Positions 12,801-26,900 of a DNA stretch of 64,000 nt are shown in pieces. The position numbers were made by a program, and so were the translations under genes. Within the stretch, counting starts at the first letter, position 1. Every line of letters starts with the position of its first letter. The notes below the pieces were generated by a model. That model saw nothing but the letters and a program-made list of their open reading frames with translations, made no database searches and had not been told where the DNA came from. The stretch lies in NCBI GenBank assembly GCA_037903475.1, contig JBAJFG010000261.1:434001-498000 (forward strand), written 5' to 3'. This stretch comes from Ancylostoma caninum (Eukaryota; Nematoda; Chromadorea; Rhabditida; Ancylostomatidae).

Positions 12801-13737
12801 TCGTTACTCTCACAACTTTGAGTTATTACAGAAGCAAATGGCGACATATTCCTGATTTGATAGGTGTTCTGAGTTGGCTTACTGTCATGCGATTGCGTCG
12901 GATTCAGCGGCTGCCGCATTATTAAATGGGGTGTGCAAGAACTTACGGCGCACCCTGTAGCACTTCTTAGTTTGTTGCTGACCAAAACAAATTGAAAAGC
13001 CGCATTCTTTGAAAATCTCGTGCGTATTAGTGCCGAGGCCATTAGTTCAGGAACATCGCCGCGAAAAATAATACGTAGCGTCCATTAGGCTCTGTACTGC
13101 TTGTTATTGAGAGCGTTGCAGTAAACAGCGTGGGGGTCACTCAAAGACAATCAGTACTGGATCTGCAACTGCTAAAACTTCACAAGTACAAAATTAACAA
13201 CTTGTAACTGTTCACTTCCGTCATCTTCCAATTCCCAGTTGTCATCTTCACAAATGGACCAAAGTTCGCATAGGTCTTGAAATGCTACGTAAGTATATGA
13301 TACACTTTACAAGAGAAAATTCCTACCACTTGGGACCGCGTGTACGACCGGTTGCGCACGAGATTCATACATATGAAGATGTGCGAGTTTTCAGTGACGA
13401 TAGTTTAGCTCATCAGGGAAGGGAGTTGAAGAGAAATCAGAGAAAATGGTTCAAAATTATGCTTTAGCATTTAATAATGGAAAATTGGAACGTTTCCCGT
13501 TTGGTCTAGGAATTCCAATTTTATGCACGGGCACCAGCCCTCTTCGTTTTTGAAGAGGATCATAGAATTTGTTAAGAATTCAAAACTTTTATTTGTAGGA
13601 ATCTACTCTGATGTTTAAAATGTTTCCAGAACTGGAGATATGTAGTTTAGTCGGTGCACTTATTTTCATGAAACAAGGGCTTTAGAGTCTTTTTAGACAT
13701 TAACCTCTCACTTTCCATTTTCGAAAATATTAACGAT
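9804..13737. other. 3.9-kb intergenic region without a recognised gene
   Basis: ORFs here are short and show no family I recognise. A GT-flanked segment at about 11090-11180 and an ORF at 12444-12719 (91 codons) could be isolated exons or relics, but no neighbouring in-phase exons were found. At 12949-12959 the sequence CGCACCCTGTA matches the outer end of the mariner-type element at 16644-17550, without a visible partner. A C10 tract lies near 11410. Confidence 0.4.
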
Positions 13738-13791
13738 ATGGCAAATGTCCAAGAGTTGATGGGCAAAACAATCATGAGACGTCTCGAAAAG
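13738..13791 (+). other. Possible alternative first exon of the dioxygenase gene
   Basis: The sequence reads ATG then 17 further codons (MANVQELMGKTIMRRLEK) and ends at a GTCAGT donor in phase 0. It would join in frame to the acceptor TTTTTAAGCAG at 14112-14122, adding 18 residues plus Glu before the methionine at 14126. Most PHYHD1 proteins do not need this extension, so 14112-14122 may instead be a trans-splice acceptor. Confidence 0.3.
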
Positions 13792-14125
13792 GTCAGTAGC
13801 CAGTAGTCGCAAGTGTTCACTGCGTGAACTTTGTTCTCCTTGCGATACCACTCCTTATCGCAACCTTTTTAGTGTACTACATATCTTTACGCTCCTATGG
13901 TAAGATACACATTTTCCATCGAGGAGCCCATTATTTGCTAGAAATAATGAGTCTTTTAAGTGCTCAGCAACAGGAATTTTTTCATTCTCTCTGTTCCTGA
14001 ATTTTTACTGCCTACTTTGTGGCCAGTCACTGGAGTATGTACCTACGTGGACCTCTATTTCGAACCTTCTTGCTCAGCTTCTGGTTCCATCGACTCCTCG
14101 CTCACTGAATATTTTTAAGCAGGAA

Positions 14126-16408
<2,283 letters not shown>

Positions 16409-16643
16409 GTATGTTCGGGAGTTTCTTGATAAAATAGAAACAGCAAACGGTACAAAGCCATTCAGGAACTTCAGGAATTTTCGCTTAGTCTATAGTCTGC
16501 TTCAAATTTGGGACTATTTGAGTATTTGTGCAGATTGCCTCCACTTTTTGCCACCATCCTCTATGGTTGCGCACTTTCCTGCGTTATTTTGCTGTCTGGC
16601 GTCTCTCGAACTATCCTCCCGAGTGAACCTTATTGCGTATGTA

Positions 16644-17550
16644 CAGGGTGCGTCAGAATTATTGACTCACTTAAAATGCGTCTGCAGAAGAGAGAAGATG
16701 CGAAGAGTTTCAAGTAGGCATATGCAGAATAAAGACCACGTCTTTGCGATCAGAATAAATACACTCTTATTCTTAGCAGGCTCTTTACTTATTGAAGCAG
16801 TCACAGAGACGACGAGGGATTGCATAGCCTCTGCGCCGCAACTAACTCAGGTCGACTTTGTCGCAGATCTTGAATAGATAAGCCTTTGGGAGCTTGATGT
16901 TTCTGTGGCTAATAGCGCAGTTCTTGCTCTCTAAGATATCCATGTGGGGTCATCCGCAGTCTGGAATTCGGTTCACAAGGAAGCCTATTCTATTCTCTGA
17001 CAAATCGAAGTCCCTCAAGTAGATTTTTGAAACTGGGCCCGTACCACTTTTGTCTCTTGCACAAAAGCCAAACCCTGCCAAAGTACCCATGAATTCAACT
17101 TGTGATGAGATCTAAGATAAGCAAGAAAATATGCCCTTAGAAGATTGCTTGGATGAGAAACAAGGAAAGGAAAAAATTTTCTATAGTAAAACATAGGCGC
17201 ATTTCTTTGGCCGGAACAGGACAAGGCTTGCGAACAAGGAAATTTTTTCATGTGATACTTGGAGAGCAAGACCTGCCCTACTTCCCATAGGCGCATCGTT
17301 TTCCTAAAGCTTACCCTTTTTAAAATATCGAAGAAGAATTGACGAACTTCATTTGCGGCGCATCGGCGATATTCTCTACTGATATCTTCGTGGCTGCTTC
17401 TACAAGGGGAGAGCGCTCCTCGAACAGGAGTGGATTTTTTGTATTTGCTAAGACATGACCTTCATTTTGGATATGCAGGTATAGTGGTTTTCGGGATGTT
17501 CTCCTTTTCACAGCATAACTTCAGTGCGTCAATATTTATGACGCACCCTG
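16644..17550. mobile_element. Mariner/Tc1-type non-autonomous element with long mirrored arms
   Basis: The element begins CAGGGTGCGTCA and ends with the complement TGACGCACCCTG. It is flanked on both sides by TA (16642-16643 and 17551-17552), the usual Tc1/mariner target duplication. The arms extend about 240 bp. Translating the left arm (+, about 16707-16874) and right arm (-, about 17325-17490) gives related peptides, with H(M/I)QN near the outer end and DCIASAPQL against ENIADAPQM further in. No transposase domain was recognised in the 907 bp. Confidence 0.8.
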
Positions 17551-20500
17551 TACATGGGGAAAAACCAATGGAAAATGTTGGAGGGATTTAACATACCCAA
17601 CCTCGAAAAAAAACCAAGAGGATGATCACATAAATAAGTAGTCTTTCCTCGAATTTCGGAGCGATATGTGAGAGACCTTGATGAAGTCGGTTACACGCGT
17701 TTCCATCTAGCGTAACCGCTCAAATTTCACGAGAGGCCTTGCGCAACGCACGCACGGTGATAATGATTTGGATACGTATTGACTATCTGTAAATGGTTCA
17801 GCAGCGGTGGGTGCTCTATTTAAAATCGATAGGCACTGTAATCGATGTCGCTGACAGCGATGGAAGAAAGTGCTACACTTTTTTTATATTTATTCACCCA
17901 TTTAATTATTTGTTTGTCTATTTGTTTATCTCTCTACTTATTTTTCAAAATTTATTTGCTAGCACTCAAGTAGACATTTGCGTCGACCGAGTCAAATCGA
18001 GTCGAGTTCCGAATGAATCGACCTTCGAGTGAGTGGAAATCTACTCACTCGAAAGTCGACTACTCGAAAACTGTCAAAAATCGAGTTGTTCGAAATATCG
18101 ACTTCGAAAAAATTTCCATCGAGTCAAATGTCTATACCCAAGATGTCTCAGTTGCACCACGGGAAGATAAAAAGTCATTAAGTCGAATCCAGGCCCCAGC
18201 ACGGCTGTCCCGGAGGCAAGCTGGGCTTTGTGAAGAGGGCAAAAATCAAAGGGGGCTCCGTACAGGGTCCGAATCTGAGCCCCGAAAAAATTGGGTTTTT
18301 GTGGGTCCCAAGATGTGCAATGCGTTGATAAAGCGAGGAGGAAAAAAGCTCGAGGAAGCGACTCCTAGTACTTCCAGCTGGCGCAATAACGGCGAGTGAG
18401 GACGAAAAAGTTCGATTGGAGCAGATCATTCATAGGTTTCCACCATCCGGAGGAAACGAGGCACTGCTGCGCTGCTGAAACTGCACGGATTGATTCGGAA
18501 TCTTCGGTGAAATAAGAACGAAGGGAATACTTGGAGTTCTTGGAAAAGACATTCCAAACATTTACAAAGTAAAAAAGCTGTGTTAGGTAACTAAGTCCAG
18601 ACTTCACGAATTCACTTCAAACTTTGGGCAAAAATGTGTCTCAGCGTGCACAATAAGTGTTTGAAATGGTTCCCCAAACCTATGTGAATGAAAAAATTGT
18701 ATGCTCATTAAGTGGTCCAGCCCTTCGTGCGAAGGGCTGGACCCGCAGCCACGAAGGGCTGAGCCTTTCGTGGCACTTCAGAAGCATAGATTTTCTATTC
18801 AGGCACAATAGTTTCGGTGGATTTTTCATACACCTATACCACTAATCTCGTGCTTTCATACGCACCTTAGTATGTCCCATATCATATCCTTTTAGCAGAG
18901 ATATAGCCCAAAAAAGGTAAACTTTTTTATACCCTACGATGCGCCGACGGACAATAAGACAGCTCGCGTTTCATTTGCATTCAAATCAGTGCAGCAGCCC
19001 CATTCAAATCAGCCCAGCGTGTTTCTGCACGTCTTCCAGTGGATCTTTGATGTATTATGTCGTCTTCTTCCTTGCTATTCATTCAAAAGCTGTTTTTCTA
19101 TTTAAGCTGCCTCCCACTTATGTCATCAGTGGTGGCATTGCTTGTAGAGGAATTCAGAATTCTCACTTCTCCCTCCTAGATTTATTACCACCAACTTTTA
19201 TGAAAGTTTTCTGTGAACTCTGTATTGGTTTCTGTACTTTTTTCTTTAGAAACATTTCCTATAACTAACGTCGTTTTTGTCCTGCACACTTTTATGCGCT
19301 TCTCGACGTATTTTGAGAGAACTTTATACTAGTATCCTTAGATATCCGTGAAAAACGCGTCAATTTGAATTCTCCTCAATGTCTCGTTATCCAAGGGGGA
19401 CTTCGTTAAATTTGGGTTTTTCAAAGCAGGCTTCGTTTTTGTTCCGACCCTACGGAAGGCTCGTGCTGGGGCCTGAGTCGAATCTCGACCTTCAGAAAAG
19501 GAGGACTCAGGCAAAAAATATTTATAGGATGGTTGAAAAACTAAGTGCATAATTCCTTTGACTTTTTAGGTTACAAGAGACGGAAGAGAACAAGTTCGCG
19601 AAGGTGTATGAAGAGTAGACCGCTATGTTCACCAGTAACTGGAGCATCCTTACATGAAATGATCTGTGATTGAATTTTGTTGTGAATCCGTAAGATAAAA
19701 ACTTCCATACATGGTGAACAAATAATCGTTGCATTCTAAAACAAGGCTCTATATTTACTTCATCGATTTTAAGGCCTATAGCAAACTCTAGTCGCTGGTC
19801 AAGACATAATGGTACGAGTTCTAACACTTTTTTCCGAGAATTTTTATGAAATAACCACAACTGAGAAGTGGTGCCCACGTTTGAAATCAGCTTCGGACTG
19901 AGCTCAAAGATTGAAGAGAAATTTCACATGAGGACTTTGTCAATTTTATCGCATTGAAAATGATATCGATTTAACCAAGATAATTGATTAACTCTATGTC
20001 GACTCTTTCAGCTTCTCGGAGTTAGTGTTATTGAGGCAATCATGCTGACGATACCGTTTTCTCGGCGTTTTCTGAAATAGTTCGGTGTACATTAGCAAAC
20101 TGTTATTTTCCTATTTTTACAACTGTCCAGTTGCAGGCTTGGTATGAAGGCAAATTTGCGCTTTTACGTGTAATCTCACCAACTAGTTGGAAGGAGCAGG
20201 TTTTGAGGTAGTACAACAAAATAAAAACAAGGTATATCCAGAGATATATGGCTGAATGGCTTAGTTTCACATCAATTACCTACATAAATATGTGTATTTT
20301 GCATCAATGTCAAGGTTTGGAATTATGAACCACAACGACAGGGACCCACTTCCACCATTATAAAACTCACGTGAGGAAGAACGGTCTATGGAACGATGCA
20401 CTTGTCATGAAGTTTGACTATATTGCCAAACTATTATTGTTGCCGGTAAAGCCATCCCTTACAGGCCTTCAGAAATCCCTATACAAAAGTAGCGGGAGTT

Positions 20501-20948
20501 TATGTAACAACCTAACGTTTTGTATGACAATAAAACTTATGACAAATGAGATAGATACGTAAGAGCTCGTCGTCTTTGCTATATGAGTATCGCATAGCGA
20601 ACTCAGTACCGGTTTCCCATCGAAAAACAACAAAGTCTGTGGCAGCCCATGTAGTGGGGAGCGCTTTGGTCGCTCTATACAGCTCCCGGCTTCCTCGCAG
20701 TTTTTCGGAAATTGAAAGTCGAATGTCGGAACCAAAAAAAACATTGAAATATCGGAAATAGACGGAGGTTGGAATCCCGCCCATCTCAGCTAGTAATAAG
20801 TAAAGAAATGGACGCCTGGAAATTCTCTTTGCCGTTCTGGAATTTTTGATCTGAATTGAATAAAAAAAAACAAAACAAAATGTCGATTAGTGCGTTTTCG
20901 GTGTTGGTACTGCCTTGAGTCTAATGTTTGGAAAGTTTTAAACTCAAA
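17551..20948. other. 3.4-kb intergenic region between convergent genes
   Basis: It separates the dioxygenase gene (+) from the kinase gene (-). It contains a TCGA-rich low-complexity patch (17975-18135) and a perfect palindrome at 18715-18742. A GTCGAATCCAGGCCCCAGCACG block at 18182-18203 (one of two inverted copies) is matched in reverse near 19463-19486. A lone mariner-type end, TTATGTAACAACCTAA, lies near 20501-20516. No gene was recognised. Confidence 0.4.
18715..18742. repeat. Perfect 13-bp palindrome
   Basis: GTCCAGCCCTTCG is followed by TG and then its exact complement CGAAGGGCTGGAC. A third imperfect copy of the arm (CCACGAAGGGCTGAGCC) follows at 18750-18766. In RNA it would form a very stable hairpin. 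No oligo-T follows, and terminators of this type are not expected for RNA polymerase II. Confidence 0.8.
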
Positions 20949-23900
20949 TTATAACCTTCTCTGCTTGCCCCGTTTTCGATCGGCACTTTGATCAGTTGTT
21001 GAATTATTAGTTGCATTTTGGGAGAAGCCGAATGATGCAGCACGCTCAAAAACTCCTACAACCTGAAATGAGAACAGAGAATTATTCTGAGAAAAGGATG
21101 AACATGATGCGTGGGCCTGCTTGTAGAAGAAGAGCAAGTAAGCGGGTAAAAAGAATTTATGAACAGTCGCAAAAAGGTTGCAGTGGTCATCATCTTTCAG
21201 GAATGACGGAATTCTCCGGAGAAAATTGATGTATTTCAGTGGTTTTGCATTGCTTGCGGAAGGTTCCGCCAAACTGCGGTAGTTCCTGCCCGGAAACACG
21301 GAGCATTGGATGACTAGCGTGTTTTCACGAAGGTAGTGGAACTGAAAAAACGTGGTTATTGAGGAAAATTCTCAAAAAAGTTTGATGAGAGAATCGAACT
21401 CGGATGACGTTTCTTCCATTACTTTCTCGCCAATCTAATACTTTGAGAAGCCTAGAGCTGGTGCTTCAAATATAACCTCAAGGGAATCAGGGCTGGTACT
21501 ATTGTTAGTGGGTGACGTAGGTTTAAATGAAGTCATCTAACTCACCTCGGACATATTCACTCGCTGTGCAGGATCTTTCGTGAAGACGTGCTCGGCGATG
21601 AAAAGCCGAAGAGGCTCCGGGCAACACGGCGGCATCGACACGAACTGTCCGTTAGTCACCTAAACAGAAGCTGTCTCAACATGCGAGGGCTACAAAGCCA
21701 CCAAAAATAGCATTCCATACAGCCACTTTCACTTCGGCGTTGGTTTTGCCTTCCCACGGTTCTGCGCCATCGGAGAAGATCTCGAATACCACTATGCCAA
21801 AGCTGAACACGTCCGTCTTCAATGAGAAAGTGAACGTGGAGATCGTCTCCGGTGCGAGCCATTTGATGGGGAGTTTCATTGCTGTACGAATCTGGTACTG
21901 AACACCCATACGAGACAGCCCGAAATCACTGATTTTCACCTGAAATTCGACTTCCATCATATGAGCTGCGGTGAAATTTGCAGACGCACAACTTACAACT
22001 TTGTCTTTGGTGATCAGGCAATTCCTTGCGGCCAAATCTCTGTGCATGCAGCGATTCGCGTGCAGATACTCCACTCCCTGAGCCGCCCCGAGGCACATGT
22101 TTATTTTGTCTTTCACCTCAACTTTGCCGGCATTTGCTTTCAGCCACGAATTTAGTGCTCCACCTAAACTAATTAATATGAGTAACTGGCTGGAATGGTT
22201 ACCGATTTTGCCAACTAAAACCTTTTAATATCGAATTAATTATCCTTATTGTCCTGCAGAATGGTGCTGTACCCGGGCATAAAACTTCACACCCGGGCCT
22301 GCAGCAAAACTCGTTAGATGGTATAAGCTGCACGAAGGGTTGCTCTAGACGAATCAGTATCTTTTTACCCACCTTCACTACTGCAACAGCACTCTCACCA
22401 TCTAACTTCGCAGAAAATCGGACGCGTTTCAAGTAGTCTGGATCTGCTCAGTTAAGCTCCTGGTTGTTTAATATTGGGAATATTGGGAACTTTTGCTTCA
22501 GTGTGACCAAAACGACCAAATTTGAGAGAATCTAGGGCTCACGCCCGTTTTCTTGTACGGCATGGAATTGATCGATAAATCGATCGCTTTGCAGAAATTA
22601 GTGATCGCCTTAGTGATCGATTTTTTGTGAACAATGGATGGAATTAGTGAACTAAGCTTTTTTTCCACTGTAATTTAGAAGTTTAGAAAGATCTCTTCGA
22701 GACGAGTTGAGTGGTTATCACTTTCAATAGATTGCAGCTGGTTGAACAGAATTAGTAGCAGTTTTAAAGAGGATATGAGGCTGCGCGCGTCAGCCACGCG
22801 TCAGACGCTCGCATTCATTTGCAAAGGATTTTTCACGATGGAACTAGTTAACGGTGCGTGTCCATACTGAATGGATGAACAATAAACGCGTGCGTCTGAG
22901 CTGCGTCAGCGATGCGACTCGCTTTACCCTTCATCAGATAAGCGCATGCGCGTCAAAACGCAAGCATATAGTACAAATTGCCCTTATGACAGTGCACTGA
23001 TGACTCCGTTGAGCGACCGGAGTATCTAGCAATCAGTGTTGGGTGGTAAGGTTCATGCTTCCTCCCATTTTTGTTTAGTCATTAGTTTCGAGAAAGTGTA
23101 AACACTTTAGGCCATCCTTCACAAAACTTGTAGCTTAGCATTTTTGTCATAACCTGAATTCTGAATTAGCTTCATCACCTGTCACGAGCTCCAACAAAAT
23201 GTAGAGTGGCTGCTCATCAACGGCGACACCATAGATACGAACGATGTTGTTATGTTTGAAATTACGCATTAAGCGTGCTTCTTTCATCATCTCCTTGATC
23301 TTCGCCTTGCATAGATCTGAGGATCCCTTCGTCTAAATGTGACCGGTTTTTCAAGAATAAAACAGCCCTGGGATCCCATAGAGTTTCCCTGTCGTTGAGA
23401 AGTGGCAGCAAACCGCGACTTCCATCACAGAAGAACTCACCACTTTAATTGCAACTTCGACGTTTTCTCCAGTTTTTAGCTGGAGCGTACCGGCTCGAAC
23501 TTCACCAAAGGCACCTTGTCCAAGGAGATCACCCTGCTTCACATCGCTGTGCTGGAACTCCCATGGCTGCTGTTTGATAGGATTCGTCAGGGCGAATGTG
23601 AACTGAAAATGAGCTCAGCGCCACCAGAGACTAGGCAAAGTGCATAGGATAACTACTATAAGTAAGCAGTGCATATAACGAAGTACGAGTATTCAGATAT
23701 GGTCTTTCAACTCTTCCTAGCATTTTCGAGCAAGTTATTCAAAGGTTCGCAAAGTGCGAGTATTCACAATGTATGAATGAATACTGTTTGATCTCACAAG
23801 GGAGGAATACTTTGTTTGAAGCGGCAGTGTGACTTGTACTACCATAGGCAATTTGCATTGCTGTTCTGCAATCCGCTGACCAAATTTCCGGCGGGGTTCC

Positions 23901-26900
23901 CTATAGGAAACTTCACATTAGTTCTGCAATAATTCAACGTGGAGCACTCATTTATTAGCTCTAACCCGTGCCCGGTTGCTGTTTTAGTGCCTCAAGTACT
24001 CATGGAGAGAACGAAAGCTTTGCTACCGACACAGCTGCCTAGGTCAGATTTAAGATCATGAATGAACACCGTACCCCAATTTAGTTCAGGGAAAATTAGC
24101 TGTGTGTGTATGATCTGTTTGATCCGGGATGGCGTGCATCCGCACCGCTGATCCCTTCTTCTCTATCGTTATCTCTAGCAGACTAGACACGTCATTGATA
24201 GCTAGAGGTGATGGCTGCTTGTGATATGGCTATGGTACACAGACAATGATAACGACATGGACGAAGGGTGAGCAGTGAACAAGCACGCCACCGCAGATCG
24301 AAAACACTTTACACAGTTGTATGTAGCACATATCGCACTGCGGATGGCGATCTCGAACAAGTATTATATTAATTGCTCATAACAATCAAGATGCTTTGTC
24401 TCCGTTATTCGGTCGCCTTCTCATTTAAAGATTTGACCTCCCATGATCTATGATGGGTTGGTCAACTGGCGCGGTCCCGCCGCGCACAGAAATTTAATAC
24501 TCAGTGAAGTCCTCCCAATTTTGGGATGTTCCGTACTCTTCAGTTGTTTTCGTGAGACGCGCTAGCGTCAGGTCGCTTCTCCTTCTTCTTGGCTCTATCT
24601 CGGAATCTACTTTTAGGAACTTCTGCCCCTTTATTGGAATCTCATCTCTCTTCAAGCAGTGTAGGCAGTTCCACACTAGCTTTCGTTTTTGCAGATGACC
24701 TCTTCAAGGAGCTCGAGGTCTTCGTCGTCTACGTCCGATGGATCGCGCTCACCTTCTCGATCGAGAAGCGGATCTCCCGGGAGGTCATTGGCAACTTCCG
24801 ACGAGGATGACGATAGGGAAGTACAACGCAGAATTGCCCTAGCAGCACCAGAGGGCCGCATTCCTAGGCGAGATGAGTTTCGAAACGCCATTCAAGAAGT
24901 CCCTGCTCCTCCACGCATACCACAACGTGAGCAACGAGTCCGAGTGGCCCTTCCGGAGGAAAGCAGAGCCCGCTTTGATAAATGGGCAGCAGGAGTCTAT
25001 CTTTCTAAGAGTGACCGCACCGCCTTGATGCAGGAGCTACCCTTGGTTGGTAGCCATCTGGCTCTTCCGCCTATAATGGACGATGCTTTACGCCCGCTGG
25101 TGAAGGATCGCGAGCGCGGAATCTGGTTTCGCCACCAGGACGTTAAAATGATGCATGAGATTCTGTTGAACTCGTTGAATATTGTGGAGCTAATCTTTAA
25201 AATTGGTGCCGACGGTCAAGGTGCTCCACTCAACGCAAGCATCCACGGATACCCAAGGTGACCTGATGGCGGCAGGGATCTCGAGCTCATCGTAGCACAA
25301 AGAGATGCTGCCCTCAGGTAGGGAATAAGATCGCCCTTTGTTCTGCTTGAAATGAATCCTCTTCCTTTTAAGGGCCCTTGGAGTTTCACCTCGTAGCACA
25401 GCCCCCTCATTCAGGCGCGTGCATCTGGAGGGAACCTCCACGTTCCACCAACAGCAGCAACAAGTTATACCCGAGTTGTTTGGACCCTCTCTACGACGGG
25501 AGTTATCCGCAAGGGACTCGTCATTGAAAAAGGCAGTGGATTGCCTTCGAGAAGAACGCAACCCACGCCTCTAAAAGAGAACGTCCTCCTCAACAGTCAG
25601 TCGAGGACAGGAAAAAAGAGAAAGGTGCGAGTACCTCTTATTCTCTCATTCATGTAGCTTTTCTGATCGCATTGCCGGAATACTAGCCGATTTTGTGGAT
25701 GAGTGGTCAAAGCTGACAGGAGACCCATTTATTATAAATGCCATTAAAGGATACAAATTGCCGTTTGCAAGTTTCCCCAACTTAACACGCAACATTCGTG
25801 TGGGATCCAAAACGTGCCCATCACTTGACTCGGAATTCATGAAGCTTCTCGAGAAGGATGTAATAGAGAAATCAGATCGGCACGAGTTTTTCATTTCATC
25901 CCCTTTGGCATACCAAAAAAAAGACGGAACGACTAGGCCCATAATTAATCTAAAGCCGTTAAACAAATACTTAGTCATTCCCCATTTCAAAATGGAAGGA
26001 ATCCAAATGGTGCCAGATCTAGCTGTCCCTGGTGGTTACTTGCCAAAGTAGACATGTCTGACGCCTATTTTTCAATTAGCATTGCCAAATGCCACCGCAA
26101 ATACCTGTCCTTCATTTGGGACGACAAAATGTTCGAATTCACTTGCATGCCGTTTGGGCTAGGGCCTGCTCCTTACCTGTACACAAAAATTATGAGGGTG
26201 TTAGCGGAGCATTTGCGTAGCCAAGGTGTAAAACTGATCCACTACCTTGACGACTGGGCCTTCTTCGGAGAAACAGAGACATCTCTGCGTCATGATGTAG
26301 AACTAGCAGTACAGCTTTTCCAGCGAGTGGGCTTGCGCATCAAAAAAAAATCAATAATCAATTTGAAAAATCAATAATTCAACCATGTCAGTCCATGGAG
26401 TTTCTCGGACTAATAATTAATACCGCACAATGTACATTCACAATTCCCAGTCGAAAACGTTCACAAATAGGGGAAGACGCAAAGGAGTTGCTAGTTTGTG
26501 GGTCCCCAATAAAACGGCAAATTGCCAAGCTCTTGGGTCGGCTTAACTTTATTTCCGTAGCGGCGCCAGGTGCGAATTTCCGTCTACGTGAGTTACAGAG
26601 GGCTTTGCGCGGAGAAGCCCTGGCTACATTAAAGCAGAGAGATCGTTTTGACGATAAGGTTGATCTTTCGGAAGAAGCTAAGAGCGAGCTCAGATGGTGG
26701 GTCCAGGCAACTGCTACGATCCCCCAAACTTCCTTCGTACGCTTTTCCCCAGACGTAGCCATCGCCTCAGACGCCTCAAAAATTGGATGGGGCGCCGTTT
26801 GTTGTGGTAAAACCGTAGGGGGGCGATGGACGGAGAAGGAAGCAAAGGAACATATCAATTATTTAGAGCTAAAAGCGGCATTTTTTGGGCTAAAGATATT

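Noticed and set aside
12940..12960. Second mariner-type element end (CGCACCCTG followed by TA)
   Set aside because: No inverted partner was found in the surrounding intergenic sequence, so only a possible solo end is noted.
22199..22432. Extra kinase exon on the minus strand
   Set aside because: The kinase domain reads through from exon 23179-23332 to 21997-22163 in phase (ELVTG then GALNSW); an insert here would break it.
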